Shown: positions 1 to 11,800, counted from the first letter of the stretch. The stretch is 64,000 nucleotides of DNA from Mesaphorura yosii (GCA_009869945.1 WIXG01000168.1:102837-166836); one strand, 5' to 3'. Numbers and translations: made by a program. Notes: generated from the sequence alone by a model not told the origin.

Positions 1-33
1 GCGCATCCACTTACTTACCTTACGTTGTTTCAG

Positions 34-769
34 GTACTGTGACCCAAGATACGACTTTCCTGCCCAGGCGGAGGCGGTGAACCAAGTTATTGTGACTGTT
101 CAGAAGCATTTAAGTCTTCGGCCTAGAACTCTTATACTTTGTGGGGCTTATTGCATAGGTAATAATGAAAATCATACGGTTTGGCTTTGAAAACTGTCCC
201 TAAGCTGTCACTGGCCTGTCACAGGAAAGGAGCGAGTATTCTTCAGTTTAGCTGAAGCTATCAACACGAGAGTTTATTGTGCACCAGCCAAATTTAAGAT
301 GCTCTCTGCTCTTGACAATTCAGCCTTTAACCTGTTCATGAAACCCAATGAGGATGGATGTCGTGTTCATGTGGTTGGAATGGGAGATCTGAACCCAACG
401 GTAATTAGCACTAACCACAGGCAGTCTAATCATTGGGCATTCAGCTGTATTGATCCACTTGCTTCTTAATTACAGTTCCTCTCGGAATACTTGAGCGAGC
501 GTTCAAGTCTGTACAACAACATACTTGCAATCAAACCAAGTGGGTGGGAGTTTTCCAAGTCGGGGCAAGGATTTTCAACAAGAAAGTACCTGAAAGACAC
601 GGTGACAATCATTGGAGTGCCTTACTCGGAGCATTCTAGCTTTTCGGAACTTCGTGACTTTGTAAAGCACGTGAAACCGACAAAAGTCCAGCCCACTGTC
701 AATGTTGGCAACGAGGCGAAGCGAAACAGCATGATGCATTTCATTGACCAATGGCAAATGGGCACATGA
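34..769 (+). CDS. DCLRE1A: SNM1A/DCLRE1A-type DNA cross-link repair nuclease, C-terminal part
   Basis: This is the 3' end of a gene that starts before the window. Three exons join in frame: 34-158, 225-400 and 476-769 (stop), giving 197 residues. The translation aligns with the end of the metallo-beta-lactamase/beta-CASP region of DCLRE1A/SNM1A. Landmarks are CGAYCIGKERVF, VVGMGDLNP, AIKPSGWEFS, the very conserved GVPYSEHSSF and PTVNVG near the C-terminus. Family members are 5' exonucleases that help unhook interstrand DNA cross-links in the nucleus. The catalytic HxHxDH motif would lie upstream and is not visible. A weak poly(A) signal (ATTAAA) lies at 911-916. The gene converges on Cdc20. 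SNM1A is favoured over SNM1B/C because of the YSEHSS and PTVNVG segments, though paralog assignment is from remembered sequences. Confidence 0.9.
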
Positions 770-1176
770 CAATGTTAAGATTCACTTGCTTTTAATTACA
801 TCAAATTGACATCATTACAAAGTTTTTTTCGAATTACGACTTCGTTCGAATTCGAACGATGGTTCGAATTTCGAATGGTTACAATTTTTTAAAACTCATT
901 TGAACATGAAATTAAAAACTGATTGCAGCTTTAAAATGTTCCCAAATTCATTCATGTAGAACACCTTTCAAACATCTAAAATCAGGTTATCACGTTAACT
1001 AAAACCTACCATGTGCATCATGGCTCTTTATTAAGAACCCTTACTTATGCGTAATTAACAAAGCGTAAAAAAGGAGTAGAATACAAAATACAAATCCCCG
1101 CTGCTTCTAAGCTCACTCGATCTATCAATTACAATCGAATTGAGAAGGAAATCCTGTGGTTATCAACTCGTCACTA
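770..1176. other. Shared 3' spacer between convergent genes
   Basis: This AT-rich spacer lies between two gene ends that face each other. It holds an ATTAAA at 911-916 on the plus strand (SNM1A side) and an AATAAA on the minus strand at 1027-1032 (Cdc20 side). It also contains a perfect 16-bp palindrome at 843-858. I see no coding sequence. Confidence 0.6.
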
Positions 1177-3121
1177 TTAACGTAAATGCTTGAAAGTTGA
1201 CAAAACCGACGTGGTTTCTTTTTCTTTAGTTTTCGATATTTCGGACCTTGTCGGTGGGAAGACGCGCCAAAATCTCAGTGTTTCGTCACCCGAAACGGTG
1301 GCTACCGTAGTGCCGTCGGGGGATTGCGCCAGATTAATAATCCGTGAGGTATGTCCAGTCATCTCTCCAACCTTGGACATTTCAGGGTACTTCCAACAGG
1401 TAAGCTGGTGACGATTGAATCCATGCGAACTGACGATCTCACGATATCCATCATTCCAACATAAGCCAGACACCTGGCTAAGTGTGTTCACGTCTTTGAG
1501 CAGATTTCCACTCGCAACATTCCAGATTTTAATTGTGCGATCATTGGTTCCACCGCCAGTAGCAAGGACACTGTAGTTCATCGGGCACCAACTCATTGCT
1601 GCAAAGTCATGCGGAAATTCAAACCTGACATCATTCCAAGACTGCTACTTTAAATTACCTTTAACCGCCGCGACATGTTGCGTGAACGTGCAGACGGGTT
1701 TGGCACTGCTAGTCAAAGCCGCTCTATCCCAGATGTGAACCAAATTATCATTTCCTAAAAAATTAAATCAAAAGAAGGCGTAGGAAAATCAAGTTTAATA
1801 GTCGACACTTCATAACAACCATGATCACTTACCACCTGAGCAATAGAAGCGTCCGTCAAGTGACCATTTCAGTCCACATATCTGTAGTGCAAATTACGGT
1901 CAGATTGATTGTTATAAACACGTCGATGCACCATGTTTCTGTTAATCAGTTACCTCTTGAGAGTGTGCGTTTTCAATTTTACAAATTTCGTGATTGGCTT
2001 GTCTAAGGTCGTGGTGACGTAAATGTCCGAGACGATTTCCTTCCGATAGTAAATGCGATTCTAAACTAATGACAGGAATTCTGGCAGTGGTGTCTGCAGT
2101 TTTCATCGTGCGAACTAGCTTAACAGCATCAACATCCCACACTTGCATTACTCCTGTGTCTAAACCACAAACGACATGGGCCCCATCCTGGACGAACGCA
2201 ACTGATGTGACCATGCTGAAAGTACTGAAGCCCAAATTGCGAATTAAAAAGCAGTCTGATAAAAGAATAAGCACTGAAATTCTAGAATATTGAATGGTAT
2301 CCTTACGCGTGCTTATCACAAGGAATTTTGGTTATCTCGGCGCTGTGTGCAGTCCATAAGTACACCTGATCACCCAATGCAATCCCGACCACGTTACTCC
2401 TCGACCAGTCCAAAATGTTCAGGTAAAAGTCATCCACAACATCAGGCGCGTCCAGCACGCGTTCCGGAGTTTTCGGCAAGACACGATACTTTGTCACTGG
2501 ATTTTGGGAAGTGTGTGCGCTTGAAGCAGATCCTTGATAAATAACTTTCAGCGCATTTTGATAACCCTCCGGTGGACAGCTGGGTTTCTGGGCAAAGCTT
2601 AGTATACGGGTTTGAGTTATGTCTGAAACGCCTAGCACACTTTCCGTCAATGATCTCGAATACGAAGACTCGTGTTTTCTCATTGGCATTTCTAATTCAA
2701 ACTCAGTCGGTTGTTGTTGATTGTTGCTGTCTTCTCCTGGCGCTGAATTATTGCTTGTGCTCGCTTGGGGTTGACCCTTTGAATTCTCTCTCTCGTTGTT
2801 CATTGTTAGGAGATACCCAGCCACTTCAAAATTGGATCGCCCAGGCATAAACCGATCCCCACCTGCTGAAGGAGTCTTTCTATTGCCTCCAGCACCGCCG
2901 GACTTGTTAAGTTTACTGCCAACGCTTTTGGACGTATTTGTGGGTGTTTTCGCCGACCTTCCTGGAGTAGTGTTGCTAATGCTTGTTCCGAGAGCTGCTT
3001 TTATATTCCCACCGCCCAAGCAGCCGACTCCTCGATGTGGCGTCTTAACAGAGTTATTCAGGTTCAAGCTTAAATTGGCTAAGGATCCATTCAGACTAAA
3101 CCCTTGATGAAAGGAATCCAT
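1177..3121 (-). CDS. fzy: Cdc20/Fizzy, WD40 activator of the anaphase-promoting complex
   Basis: Five coding exons on the minus strand (2307-3121, 1954-2224, 1833-1881, 1659-1754, 1177-1598) join in frame into 550 residues. Cdc20 recruits substrates such as cyclin B and securin to the APC/C and is the target of the spindle checkpoint. The low-complexity N-terminus contains a C-box-like DRFMPGR and is followed by a WD40 propeller. Conserved propeller segments include VYLWTA, HSQEICGLKWS, GGNDNLVHIWD, LATGGGTNDR, QLTCWKYPEMSKVGEMTGHTS and GDETLRFWR. The protein ends in Leu-Arg where the family usually ends Ile-Arg. Cdc20 is favoured over Cdh1/Fzr by the KYP and GHTSR context and the long N-terminus. 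Start: the first ATG of a long open exon. A minus-strand AATAAA lies at 1027-1032. The upstream region is shared with the Tctex gene. Confidence 0.92.
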
Positions 3122-3916
3122 CCTATAAAATCCAAAATATAATTATACATCAACCTCCTATGAAATTAGGTTAACAAGTGTCAAATGACTTTATGACTTA
3201 CTAAAATTTATTGACAATTGGTGCACTGACAGAGATTAATGGAGATGGGTGTACAGATTTACTTCAACAGAGCAATTGCGCACTTGATTCCAATTTCCAA
3301 CAAGGTGACCACACAGATGCTGGTTGATTAAAGTCGTTTTGTTACACTGATAGATTTGGAATTGTGATACTTTGTGAAACACGGCGCACACCGAACGGGA
3401 CACTTCGAGAGAGACACACGAACAGACAGACCGTGAGCTGTAAGTGTGTTCAGTGAGTGAATTGTCAACGGTTACTTTGCTCAAACAAAAATAGTCCACG
3501 CTCAAAACAAAGTATGCATATTAGAAATTCCCTTCACAAATGCCATTGGCTTCCGAGCTCGCCAGTGAACAAATCAAGTGCTTGGAGGCAAGTTTCTAAA
3601 AATCTCATCTCAATTCTAGTCCCAAGAAATCATTTGGTGCTTTCAAGCAATTGAGTGCATTTCTTCCGCTTGGATTCTATCGTCATTCTAAGGAAGCAAA
3701 TTGCCATTGCAATGCGATATTTGCAGCAATCGATTCTTGGCGTACTGATTGTCAGTGGTGGATTTCGATACAACGATTTCTAGTGAGCAGGTTCGTGTGA
3801 GATTCAAACCGATTGTTTGCTGGTCTTATTTGTACCACTCGAGTCTAATTCTTAGGTGCGTTTTCAGAAGGACACTGTCGCACGTGCCTGGTATCGAAGG
3901 AATTACTCAAGCAAAC
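3122..3916. promoter_or_regulatory. Divergent upstream region between Cdc20 and Tctex light chain
   Basis: The start codons of two divergently oriented genes are 795 bp apart. The interval must hold both 5' UTRs and their promoters. It has no convincing ORF and no clear TATA box. Calling it a shared promoter is inference from the layout. Confidence 0.45.
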
Positions 3917-4388
3917 ATGTCGGCAGACGGAGGGACGGCTGCTCCTAAAGTTGGTGGCGATGGAGCTCGAGAAGCGGAGCCGCAGGTGTTTAGCCGGACA
4001 CTCGTGTATAAGTGTCTCCGGAGCACTCTACAAGAATACTTCCGAGGAAAAACATATTTGGAACTCGAAGTGAATGAGTGGCAGAGGGACCTCGTTAAAA
4101 CAATAACTCAGAAGATCCACGCCTTCAAATTCTCCAGATATAAATTCGTCGTTCATGTGACTATCACAAAGATTGCAAGGAACGAAGATGGGAGTATTTC
4201 AAGCACCCATTGTAACTATCTCAGTGGTTTATGGGACCCGGAAACTGACAAAATGACCATGTACACATTCTTTAATGTAAGTGGGTGTATAAAAAATTAT
4301 TCCAACTGATTGTCTTTGTCTTATGCGTATTGTGCCTTAGGAAACTATTTATTGCTTGGTGAGCGTTTGCGGAATCTACAAGTATTGA
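3917..4388 (+). CDS. Tctex-type dynein light chain, DYNLT2B/TCTEX1D2-like
   Basis: Two exons (3917-4276 and 4341-4388) encode 135 residues, close to the usual size of this family. Proteins of the Tctex1 domain class are light chains of cytoplasmic or ciliary dynein; the DYNLT2B branch acts in dynein-2 and intraflagellar transport. The match covers KCLRSTLQEYF, the helix with VKTITQKIHAF, RYKFVVHVTI and the ending ETIYCLVSVCGIYKY, which follows the usual Tctex C-terminal strand. The ATG at 3917 (MSADGG) was chosen because the open frame upstream has no family similarity. A poorly conserved N-terminal leader of about 25 residues precedes the domain. The exact subfamily is less certain than the domain. 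Confidence 0.85.
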
Positions 4389-5187
4389 GTGGAGGTGGAA
4401 AATTCTGTGAACTCATGGTAGGAGTTTTCTACGTGGCGGTTAGCATCACGAGCCGATCAATTGTCGACGTAGCAGGTGGCAGTGAAATGGAAATAACTCA
4501 GAGATGAACCTAACTTGTCAAGAATCAATTGATAATTCATTTAAGTTATGTCACTCAATGTAAGAGGTTTTTTCTGTGCAAATGTTTTTGCAAATCGGTT
4601 TTTGCGAGATTGCTTTCCTGCACGTAATCTTGGTGGTCAGGAGTTTCCGAATAAGTATATTTCTACAACGTTCATCAAATCAATGTCACTGGTTCATGAG
4701 CCTTGAGCCGACATGTTATTGCTATAAATAGCTACTTGTCAAACTAATATCTGAAGTTTCACGAGACTGGATCATGATACAATTTCGAAATGAATTGAAG
4801 TGAGGGCAAGGCGTCCACTGCAGCTGTAGGCAGGGCAAGCACGGACGGCGGGTATGTCTTTAGCCGCGACCAATCTAGTGTCGTAGCTCTCGGGCTCGAA
4901 CGGTTTGGTCAGTGGAAAGTACAAATTCTCACTTTGGAGGTCGAGGTGTTCAATCATTAGCCGCATGTCTGAGCCTATTCGATAAAATCAAACTTGTCAT
5001 ATACGAGAATTTCTGTTAATTCGCTAAGTGGCTTGCGCAACCTGATAAGATATCTCGGTTGACAAAATGGGCAGGTGGATGTTACAAGTTCAGCGAAAAG
5101 AATCCAATAAAATCAGCCCTATTTGAAAATAAACTAATCACTTTAATTGGTTTGCTCATCAGTTACGACCTGCACAAACGAATTGTC
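4389..5187. other. Intergenic, no supported gene
   Basis: About 0.8 kb between the light chain stop and the esterase start. A minus-strand open frame of 64 codons at 4772-4966 lies in a locally GC-richer patch but has no recognisable similarity or splice partners. An AATAAA lies at 5106-5111. Confidence 0.4.
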
Positions 5188-7126
5188 ATGATGGCCAGAT
5201 TTAGTAAGTTCATAACTCAGATCCAGTAATCATTGTTTGCTTTACTAGATAGAAAACTGGATTAATAATAACTTTTGACTTCACCTTGCAGCAATTTGTT
5301 TAGCTGGACTTCTTGCATTGGCACTCAGCCTCGCTCACGTCGACGCTGCAGCCAAATTAGGTAAACCCGGACGATTTCCCCGATCTTTCGGGAATACAGT
5401 ACAGAATGGCATAACGTAATTCATTCAGGCGTTTGCTTTTTTAGAAACGTACAATGTGGACAGAAGCGAAAAAATCTTCGTTTCGGGTTTGAGCAGTGGT
5501 GGAGCGTTCGCCATGCAATTTCACGTGGCTTTCAGTTCTGAAATTGCTGGGGCCGGCATCTACGCAGGAAGTATGTCACAAAATAACGCACTTGGTTCAT
5601 TGAGTTCTTTACCTGTTCTTTGCGATTAATTTTATTACGCCCGAATTCTAGTTCCATACGCGTGTGCCAAGGGAGGACTCATATCGACGACGACTTGCAT
5701 GAACAGCCCTGGAACTGTAAACGCCAACAATCTCATCTCCGAGATCAACAGTCAAGCGAGCGCTTCGAGAATTGATCCAGTTTCCAACTTGAGTGGAGAT
5801 AAGGTCTTCATCTACCACGGCTCCAGGGTAAAACAATAGACAAGAGTTATGCGTGGAATGCAGATTTGAGTCCGCTAGTAATAAGTATTTTCTTCTTTCT
5901 AGGACTCAACTGTGGGTCCAGGTAATGCATCATGCATAGCGTCATACACGTCATTAGCATTTCAGTTGGCGTCAGCTTAAATTGCCCGTTTGCCTTTTAG
6001 CATCTGCTGGCAAAGTCAAAGATGTCTATGAAGCGTTTGGAGTGGACATTCAAAGCAAGCTTGATATTGCAGGCGCGCATGGTTTTGTAAGTGAAATGAA
6101 GTTGGTAATGTTGAGAGAATTATGATTGCGATGATCTCTTTTTCCCGTCACTAGCCGACAAACTTTTATGGAGCTGCCTGCAGTTCATCAAGCGCTATGA
6201 CTCAATACATCAACAACTGCGACTATCACGGCGCGTTCCACGGCCTAAACTACTTGTACGATGGGCAACTGATCGAACCAACCGGCACCGTGCCGCTTAA
6301 TGGAGTGTTTAGCACCTTTGACCAGAGCGAGTTCAGAGGCGGCAATAGCATGGATCCGGACGGCTACATTTATGTGCCTTCCGGCTGCGTTGACAAGACA
6401 AGAAAATGCAGGTTCCACATTTCGGTTCATGGATGCCAACAGAGCAAGTACGTCGTGCAGAAAGAGGAAATCGTGTTTCCGTCGATGGGTCAATTCTTAA
6501 CATACATTTCTGCGTTGTAGGAGCACAATTTCAGATGTTTACGCTAAAAAGACGGGATATTTGGAAGTGGCTGAGTTGAATAACATCATTGTCATCTTCC
6601 CACAAGCTAAAGCAAACATTTTGGGAGGAAATCCAAAGTGAGCCTTCAATGATAAATTTTTCTCGCATGTATGAGATTTCTAACATGGAAGACATCTGTT
6701 CGCAGTGCATGCTGGGACTGGTGGGGTTACGAAAACGCCAACTTCCTTAACAAGAACGGCAATCAAATGAGTGCGATCCACCAGATGCTGGTTCGAGTGG
6801 CGAAGTGCGATGGGGCAGACTCATGCTACGACGGAAACGAACCAGAGCCAGATCCAACAACGACCGTCACACCGCCACCAACCACCACAAGCTCGCCTGG
6901 ACGTTGCCAGCCAAACGAAGTCACCTTCCACGAGTTCCCTGGCCTGTGTCAGTACTACACGATGTGCGCATGCTCGAGTGAAGTGCTGTTGCAGTGCGCT
7001 CCCGGACTCTATTTCGACCCGACCATCAACAACTGCAATTTCCAGCAACTGGTCAATTGCGAGAACACGGCTGACGTCAATTCCATCCCTCAGCACTTGA
7101 AGTTGAAGCGTCTGTCACACAAATGA
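5188..7126 (+). CDS. Secreted PHB-depolymerase-like esterase with C-terminal chitin-binding type-2 domain
   Basis: Nine exons (5188-5203, 5292-5360, 5445-5570, 5652-5827, 5903-5921, 6001-6086, 6155-6447, 6521-6637, 6706-7126) join in frame into 440 residues. The start MMARF leads a hydrophobic signal peptide ending near residue 26. The catalytic part resembles circularly permuted poly(3-hydroxybutyrate) depolymerases: nucleophile motif GLSSG (Ser45), YHGSRD with Asp130, VHGC with His256, IVIFPQ and CWDWWGY. A Pro/Thr linker follows, then a cysteine-rich type-2 chitin-binding domain (about residues 380-433) with the PGLYFDP signature. Predicted role: an extracellular hydrolase held on chitin, for example gut lining or cuticle. 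Substrate is unproven; the family includes feruloyl and acetyl xylan esterase relatives. AATAAA lies only 18 bp past the stop. Either of two adjacent ATGs could start it. Confidence 0.88.
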
Positions 7127-7956
7127 AAGGTGTAGCGACCAGGAATAAAAGCGTAGTACAATTTTAGTGTTCCTTCTGCATGCAACCACTTGAAAAACTT
7201 GCGCAGTTAATTTCGTATGACAATTGTGATTCGTTGTGATTTGCGAATTCCCTGAGACCTAAACATGAACCTAACAAGTGTTAATTAAAATTCCCATCGT
7301 TCGACGCACAGATTGAAGTTGCTCACCCTTGCAAGTGCTGATAAATCACGGGACACTGATTGCCAGAGCTAACAAGAAATCAACACGTACGACACCACGA
7401 GAAAAACTCAAAAAATAGTAGAGAACGCAGTCATGAATCAGCTCGTACATATTATTCAAGATAAAATTCCACTATAATTTATAGTTTAAGGTCATGCTTT
7501 TATTGTTACTGTTATTCTAATACGCTAATTAGAATAGAAGATCGATGAATAAATAAATAATTCTCATTTCGTTAGGAAGGAAGTGAGGTTATTGTGCAGT
7601 TGTGTTTCATGTAAGTGCTCCTGTTTTCTCAAATGTTCCCAGTGCAATCGTATGTACAATAGTAGAATAGTTTAACGTTTGCAATAAAAATCTACCGCTA
7701 TCATCAAATTCTGGCACACTTGCTGATTTAGGCACAAAATTCTAGCAACGCTAATTGTCTCTATGCTCTATCACTAAGCTTAGTGCAAATTGCAACCTGA
7801 CGGAGTCGTGACTTTGTTTTTGTGGTACGCAATGTCTAATTTCTAGGAATAGAGTCCAAATTGCACATCTTTTCAATCAGAGTTTAGTGTTTCAATTTAG
7901 TGTTTGTATTGTAGCATCAGCACCAAGTAATCTACGCCTTTTCAATCCACTTCTAG
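7127..7956. other. Intergenic, no supported gene
   Basis: AT-rich sequence between the esterase and the coiled-coil exons. Any upstream exons of the latter should lie here, but none with matching phase and convincing composition was found. The AT-rich run near 7545-7565 is simple sequence. Confidence 0.4.
7144..7149 (+). terminator. Poly(A) signal of the esterase gene
   Basis: A canonical AATAAA lies 18 bp after the stop codon, implying an unusually short 3' UTR. Confidence 0.65.
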
Positions 7957-8240
7957 AACTACAACTGCTAAAAGAAAAACGCAAAGCCGTTAAAACAACA
8001 CTTGAAATAAATAAGATTCTCAAGGCTCAAGAGCAAGTCCGAGAACAATTGACAAGTAAAAGAAAGCAAGTAAATCGTTACCGGTACTCAATCGAAATCT
8101 CTCTTAAAGGCCTTTGTCGTCACTGCAGTTCGCATTTCGCATATGGCACAGAAATTACATTGTGAAGTCATTGTTAGGCAACAGAACAACAATTGAACCC
8201 AAGCGAGTCCATGAAGTCCAATTTTGTCAAGACCGCATAA
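7957..8240 (+). CDS. Last two exons of an unidentified coiled-coil protein
   Basis: Two plausible exons, 7957-8069 and 8178-8240, are joined by an intron with consensus ends and matching phase 0, ending at a TAA. They would encode about 57 residues: a charged, heptad-like helix (LQLLKEKRKAV then EINKILKAQEQVREQL) and a short tail ending NFVKTA. The first exon starts after a CTAG acceptor and needs one base from an upstream exon that I could not place, so the gene is incomplete. I do not recognise the family. The composition and splice fit argue for a real gene, but a chance open frame is possible. It converges on the talin 3' end. Confidence 0.35.
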
Positions 8241-8848
8241 ATAACGTTAGGGTAAAGGTTAGTAAGAGTTCATAAGCCTTAAAGTACCATTCGCTTAGTC
8301 GATTAGTTATTCAAAGTGTTCACTGGTTGAATACTTACAATTAATATGTTATCATTCAATCCGCTTTCTTGTAGTTTAAAGTTTTTGTTGTGAAAAACAT
8401 TAAATATTACAAGACACGGAGTTCTTTATCACTAGTCTTTATCATTAGGCTACAAGTTAGCTTAATCTAGGTAACATGTTGAAAAAAGAAGAGGCAAACT
8501 AACCACTTGTAGCTTAAGTAGCAAAGTCATCAATTTACTCTGGAGTCATAATGTCAGTAGTTCGTTTTACGAATAAACTCTGTGTAACAATTTCGCAGTT
8601 ATGGACCACACAATGAATACTCTTTTCGTTCCATGGCTCACAATTCATTTAGGCTATCAACAGTACAGTAATACAAAAAGGCGTTGTTAGAAGGCATTTA
8701 AAAGTTCGAAATCTTAGTTCATGTTTCCCGTATTCAAGAATTGTACACGCGCAAGACGCTACTATAAAACAACAATAATTACCTAGATTCTAAAAAGGCC
8801 AAAATTCATGCATCCAAGTTAATTATAGTTTCAAACTTGAAACTTTAG
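8241..8848. other. 3' spacer between the coiled-coil exons and talin
   Basis: AT-rich, without an open frame of interest. A plus-strand AATAAA lies near 8571. It probably contains the 3' UTR of talin on the minus strand. Confidence 0.4.
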
Positions 8849-11800
8849 TTAAGTAAATTTACTGCTACTTTCTTGTGAACTACTTTCCTGCTTTTGTTGA
8901 AATATTTTCCTGGTTGATGTAACTTTCGAGCTTGACGACGATTGTTGTTCCTGAAATATTCTCTTGAGCGAAATGCTTCCGTCAGGCCCGGTGGTCTCAA
9001 TGACCTGCTCGTTCCGTATCGGGCCAGAGTCCCACTGTGTTGAATATTCCTGAGAAAAGGAAGAGCCTGATTGTGTATCCTCTTGACCATACGCTCTTGT
9101 CGACGATCCACCACCGAAGGTGGAAAGTTTTCCTGGCGTTGGGATTGGCTGACGCTGACTTGGAGTTGAAGAGGAAGTTGACGAAGGAACAAAAGGTTTT
9201 GGCGCGGGAGTTGGCAAAAATTCCGATGGTTTCATGAATGTTTTCGCTGTTGGGGTAGAAGCGGCTGATGACGGAGTCGAGTAGAGCTCACCGGACTGTC
9301 TTGGTCTTGAGTACAGTTCATCAGGTTGTTCCTGCTTAATTACGTTGTTGTTGTACGGTGGTTGCTGGTGAAACGAACGAGAAGGCGGCGGTGGCGGCGC
9401 TTCACTCTTTCGGTAAGGAACAGAAGAATCATACGAAACTGTACTTAAAGGGGATGTATTGTTGAGCTTTCGGTCAATGGAACCGGGTTTAGGAGAAAGC
9501 GCAGGCTTCGGTGGAGGCACAGGAATATATTTTTGAGGCAACGGTGGGACGGCAGGAGGTTGCTGTTGCTGTCTCATCATTTGAAATGAATTTGTGGCAG
9601 TATTAATTCTATCCGCTGAAGATTCCAACAACGTGTCCAATCTGGATCCATCATGACTCATTTCAAACTCGACTTCATCGTCCGGATACCCGCCACCTCC
9701 AGCTTTGTCCTGGTACTTTGCCTTGTGGATTACTGCGAGTCTGTGACGCGCTTCTTCCAGTTCCCGCTGTAACTCAAGTAAAGTTGCATATTTTAGAAGA
9801 CAGCTAATGTAATACACGAATGCCAATGAATGAGCCCGCTCACCTCAATTCGAAGTACATCAGCTCTTGCGTTAATCACTTGAGCAATTCCACCAACCAT
9901 CCTTTTGTTGAGAACGAGTTGACGCTCTTCTTCTTGTGATAAGGCTTGTTGTGCAGCCCTGACAAGGTTGTCAGTGGCACGTTTCACAGCGTTGCCAGCA
10001 GCCTGAAACATAAAAATCTCATTGAAGAAACATGCTACCAATAACTACTTTATGGTATATGCATCTTATTAACCTGTAACCGTCTAGTGGCATCACTGTC
10101 CGGAGACGCTTTCACTTTGCAGGCCACAAGAAGTTGAGCAGTGGCCGCGGCTACCTGCTTTGATGCCGAAATGAGCCTGAAATGAAAGGAACTCGCTTAG
10201 TCACAGGTTGGTAACAAGATTTTATTCAATGATGCAGGATGCAACTTACTTTTCTTCAGTAGAATGACCTTGTACCAGAGAATTTGCGGCTTCCACAAGC
10301 TGTAAGGAAATAGACAGACTGTTACTGACTCGCTAAATATGACATGAAAGCCTTATCAAGTTCTTATGAAATTCTTACGCTGTGAGTTGCGGCTGCTACC
10401 ATCTGAAACCAATAAAAAAAAACTAGTTGCAATCTTCCACGCAAACACTGTTATGTCTTCTTTTACCTGAGCAGCAGAAACAAGTCCTTCGGACCATTGA
10501 CCCTCATCCGAATCGGAGGCTGTTCTCTTGCTTAAGCGCCCGCTGTCAACAAGTTCTCGCTGGGCCGCTGATGCAGCCTTGACCAGTGCACTCGTTGCAG
10601 CCGCGATTGACTTTGCAGCCTCGAGGATCATCTCATCGAAATTGAGGGACTCATCAGCCTCCTACGTTAAGAGGAAAATGCATTAGCAAGCAGTTCACTA
10701 AAGCCCAACGATAATGAATCTGAAGAAAAAGTAATGTCCCGGCTCCATTACGTTCTCCACATCGCAGACGTTTGATGATTGGGCCGTCCCGCAGTATTAA
10801 TATGTTTGTATTCCGGTTGAGTTGAACACAACCAAGAATATCAAACATATCTTACTGCAGGTGGCATTGATGAATGCTGATATTTTCAGTAGACCCGAGC
10901 TGCCCGTTATGCTGGTAGATGCCAGTTGGAACCTATTTTCGCTCATACCGGTGAGAAATTATGAATTACCTTGACAGATCGTCTTGGTCTCAACTTCTCA
11001 AGCTTCTTCGCCGCAGCATCAATTGAGTTTGCAGCTAGAAAGCAAGTGAGTGGTGGTCAGTTGCATTCCTGGTGTGCCAAGTTATAAAAAAAACTCTAAA
11101 TTTACGCTTACCTCCCAGCAACTCGTTTTCAGCAATGACAGCAGGATCGTCCGGATCTTCAAAGTCACTTCCTGCAAGAACCATTCAAGATGAATAAATT
11201 AAAGTTGCACGCAGCACGCAGAATTTAAATGAGATGCCAGGGTTAGGAAAGGCTGCATGCTGGACTGTACTCCAGAAATCATGAAATCAGTTAGAACGTG
11301 CAGCAAAGTTGTTGCGTAAGCTAAAAGTTAAAGCAAGGTCAAGGCCACGGTGACGAGCATTGAGCATATCATTACAATTGACTCGTTGTCAATACCGTTA
11401 AAGTTCAAGACACCGAAAAGACCGGAAGTGAAATTCGGAAATTCTAACTACGACGAGACCAGAAAGAGACCAAACCACTTTACGATAATGTAATTAATGC
11501 TTCATTACACTGAATGACAAACCTTGTGAGTTCGACTTGGTACGAAGTGACTGGCCAAACAACGGATTTGCTGACAGTTGATTTTGAACAACTGTTTTAA
11601 AATTTAGTTTACAAATCAGTTTCGTGTGCGTGAAGTAGTTCCAATAAATGACAATTTTGGCAGGGCAGAAAAACAAAAATTCAGACAACACATGAGTGAT
11701 ATTAAAAAAACGTCACGCAAAACGGATCTGGCATCTTGCTAGACTCATAGCTATTGTGTAAGTTACTGCTCTAAAGTGCGATTTATCATGTGAGAAATAC

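Noticed and set aside
4772-4966. 64-codon minus-strand frame between two plus-strand genes
   Set aside because: GC-richer than its surroundings but with no recognisable family and no matching splice partners; left as intergenic.
5188-7126. Bacterial contamination as the source of the PHB-depolymerase-like gene
   Set aside because: The gene has eight phase-consistent introns, a chitin-binding domain of animal type and an AATAAA, and sits between animal genes.
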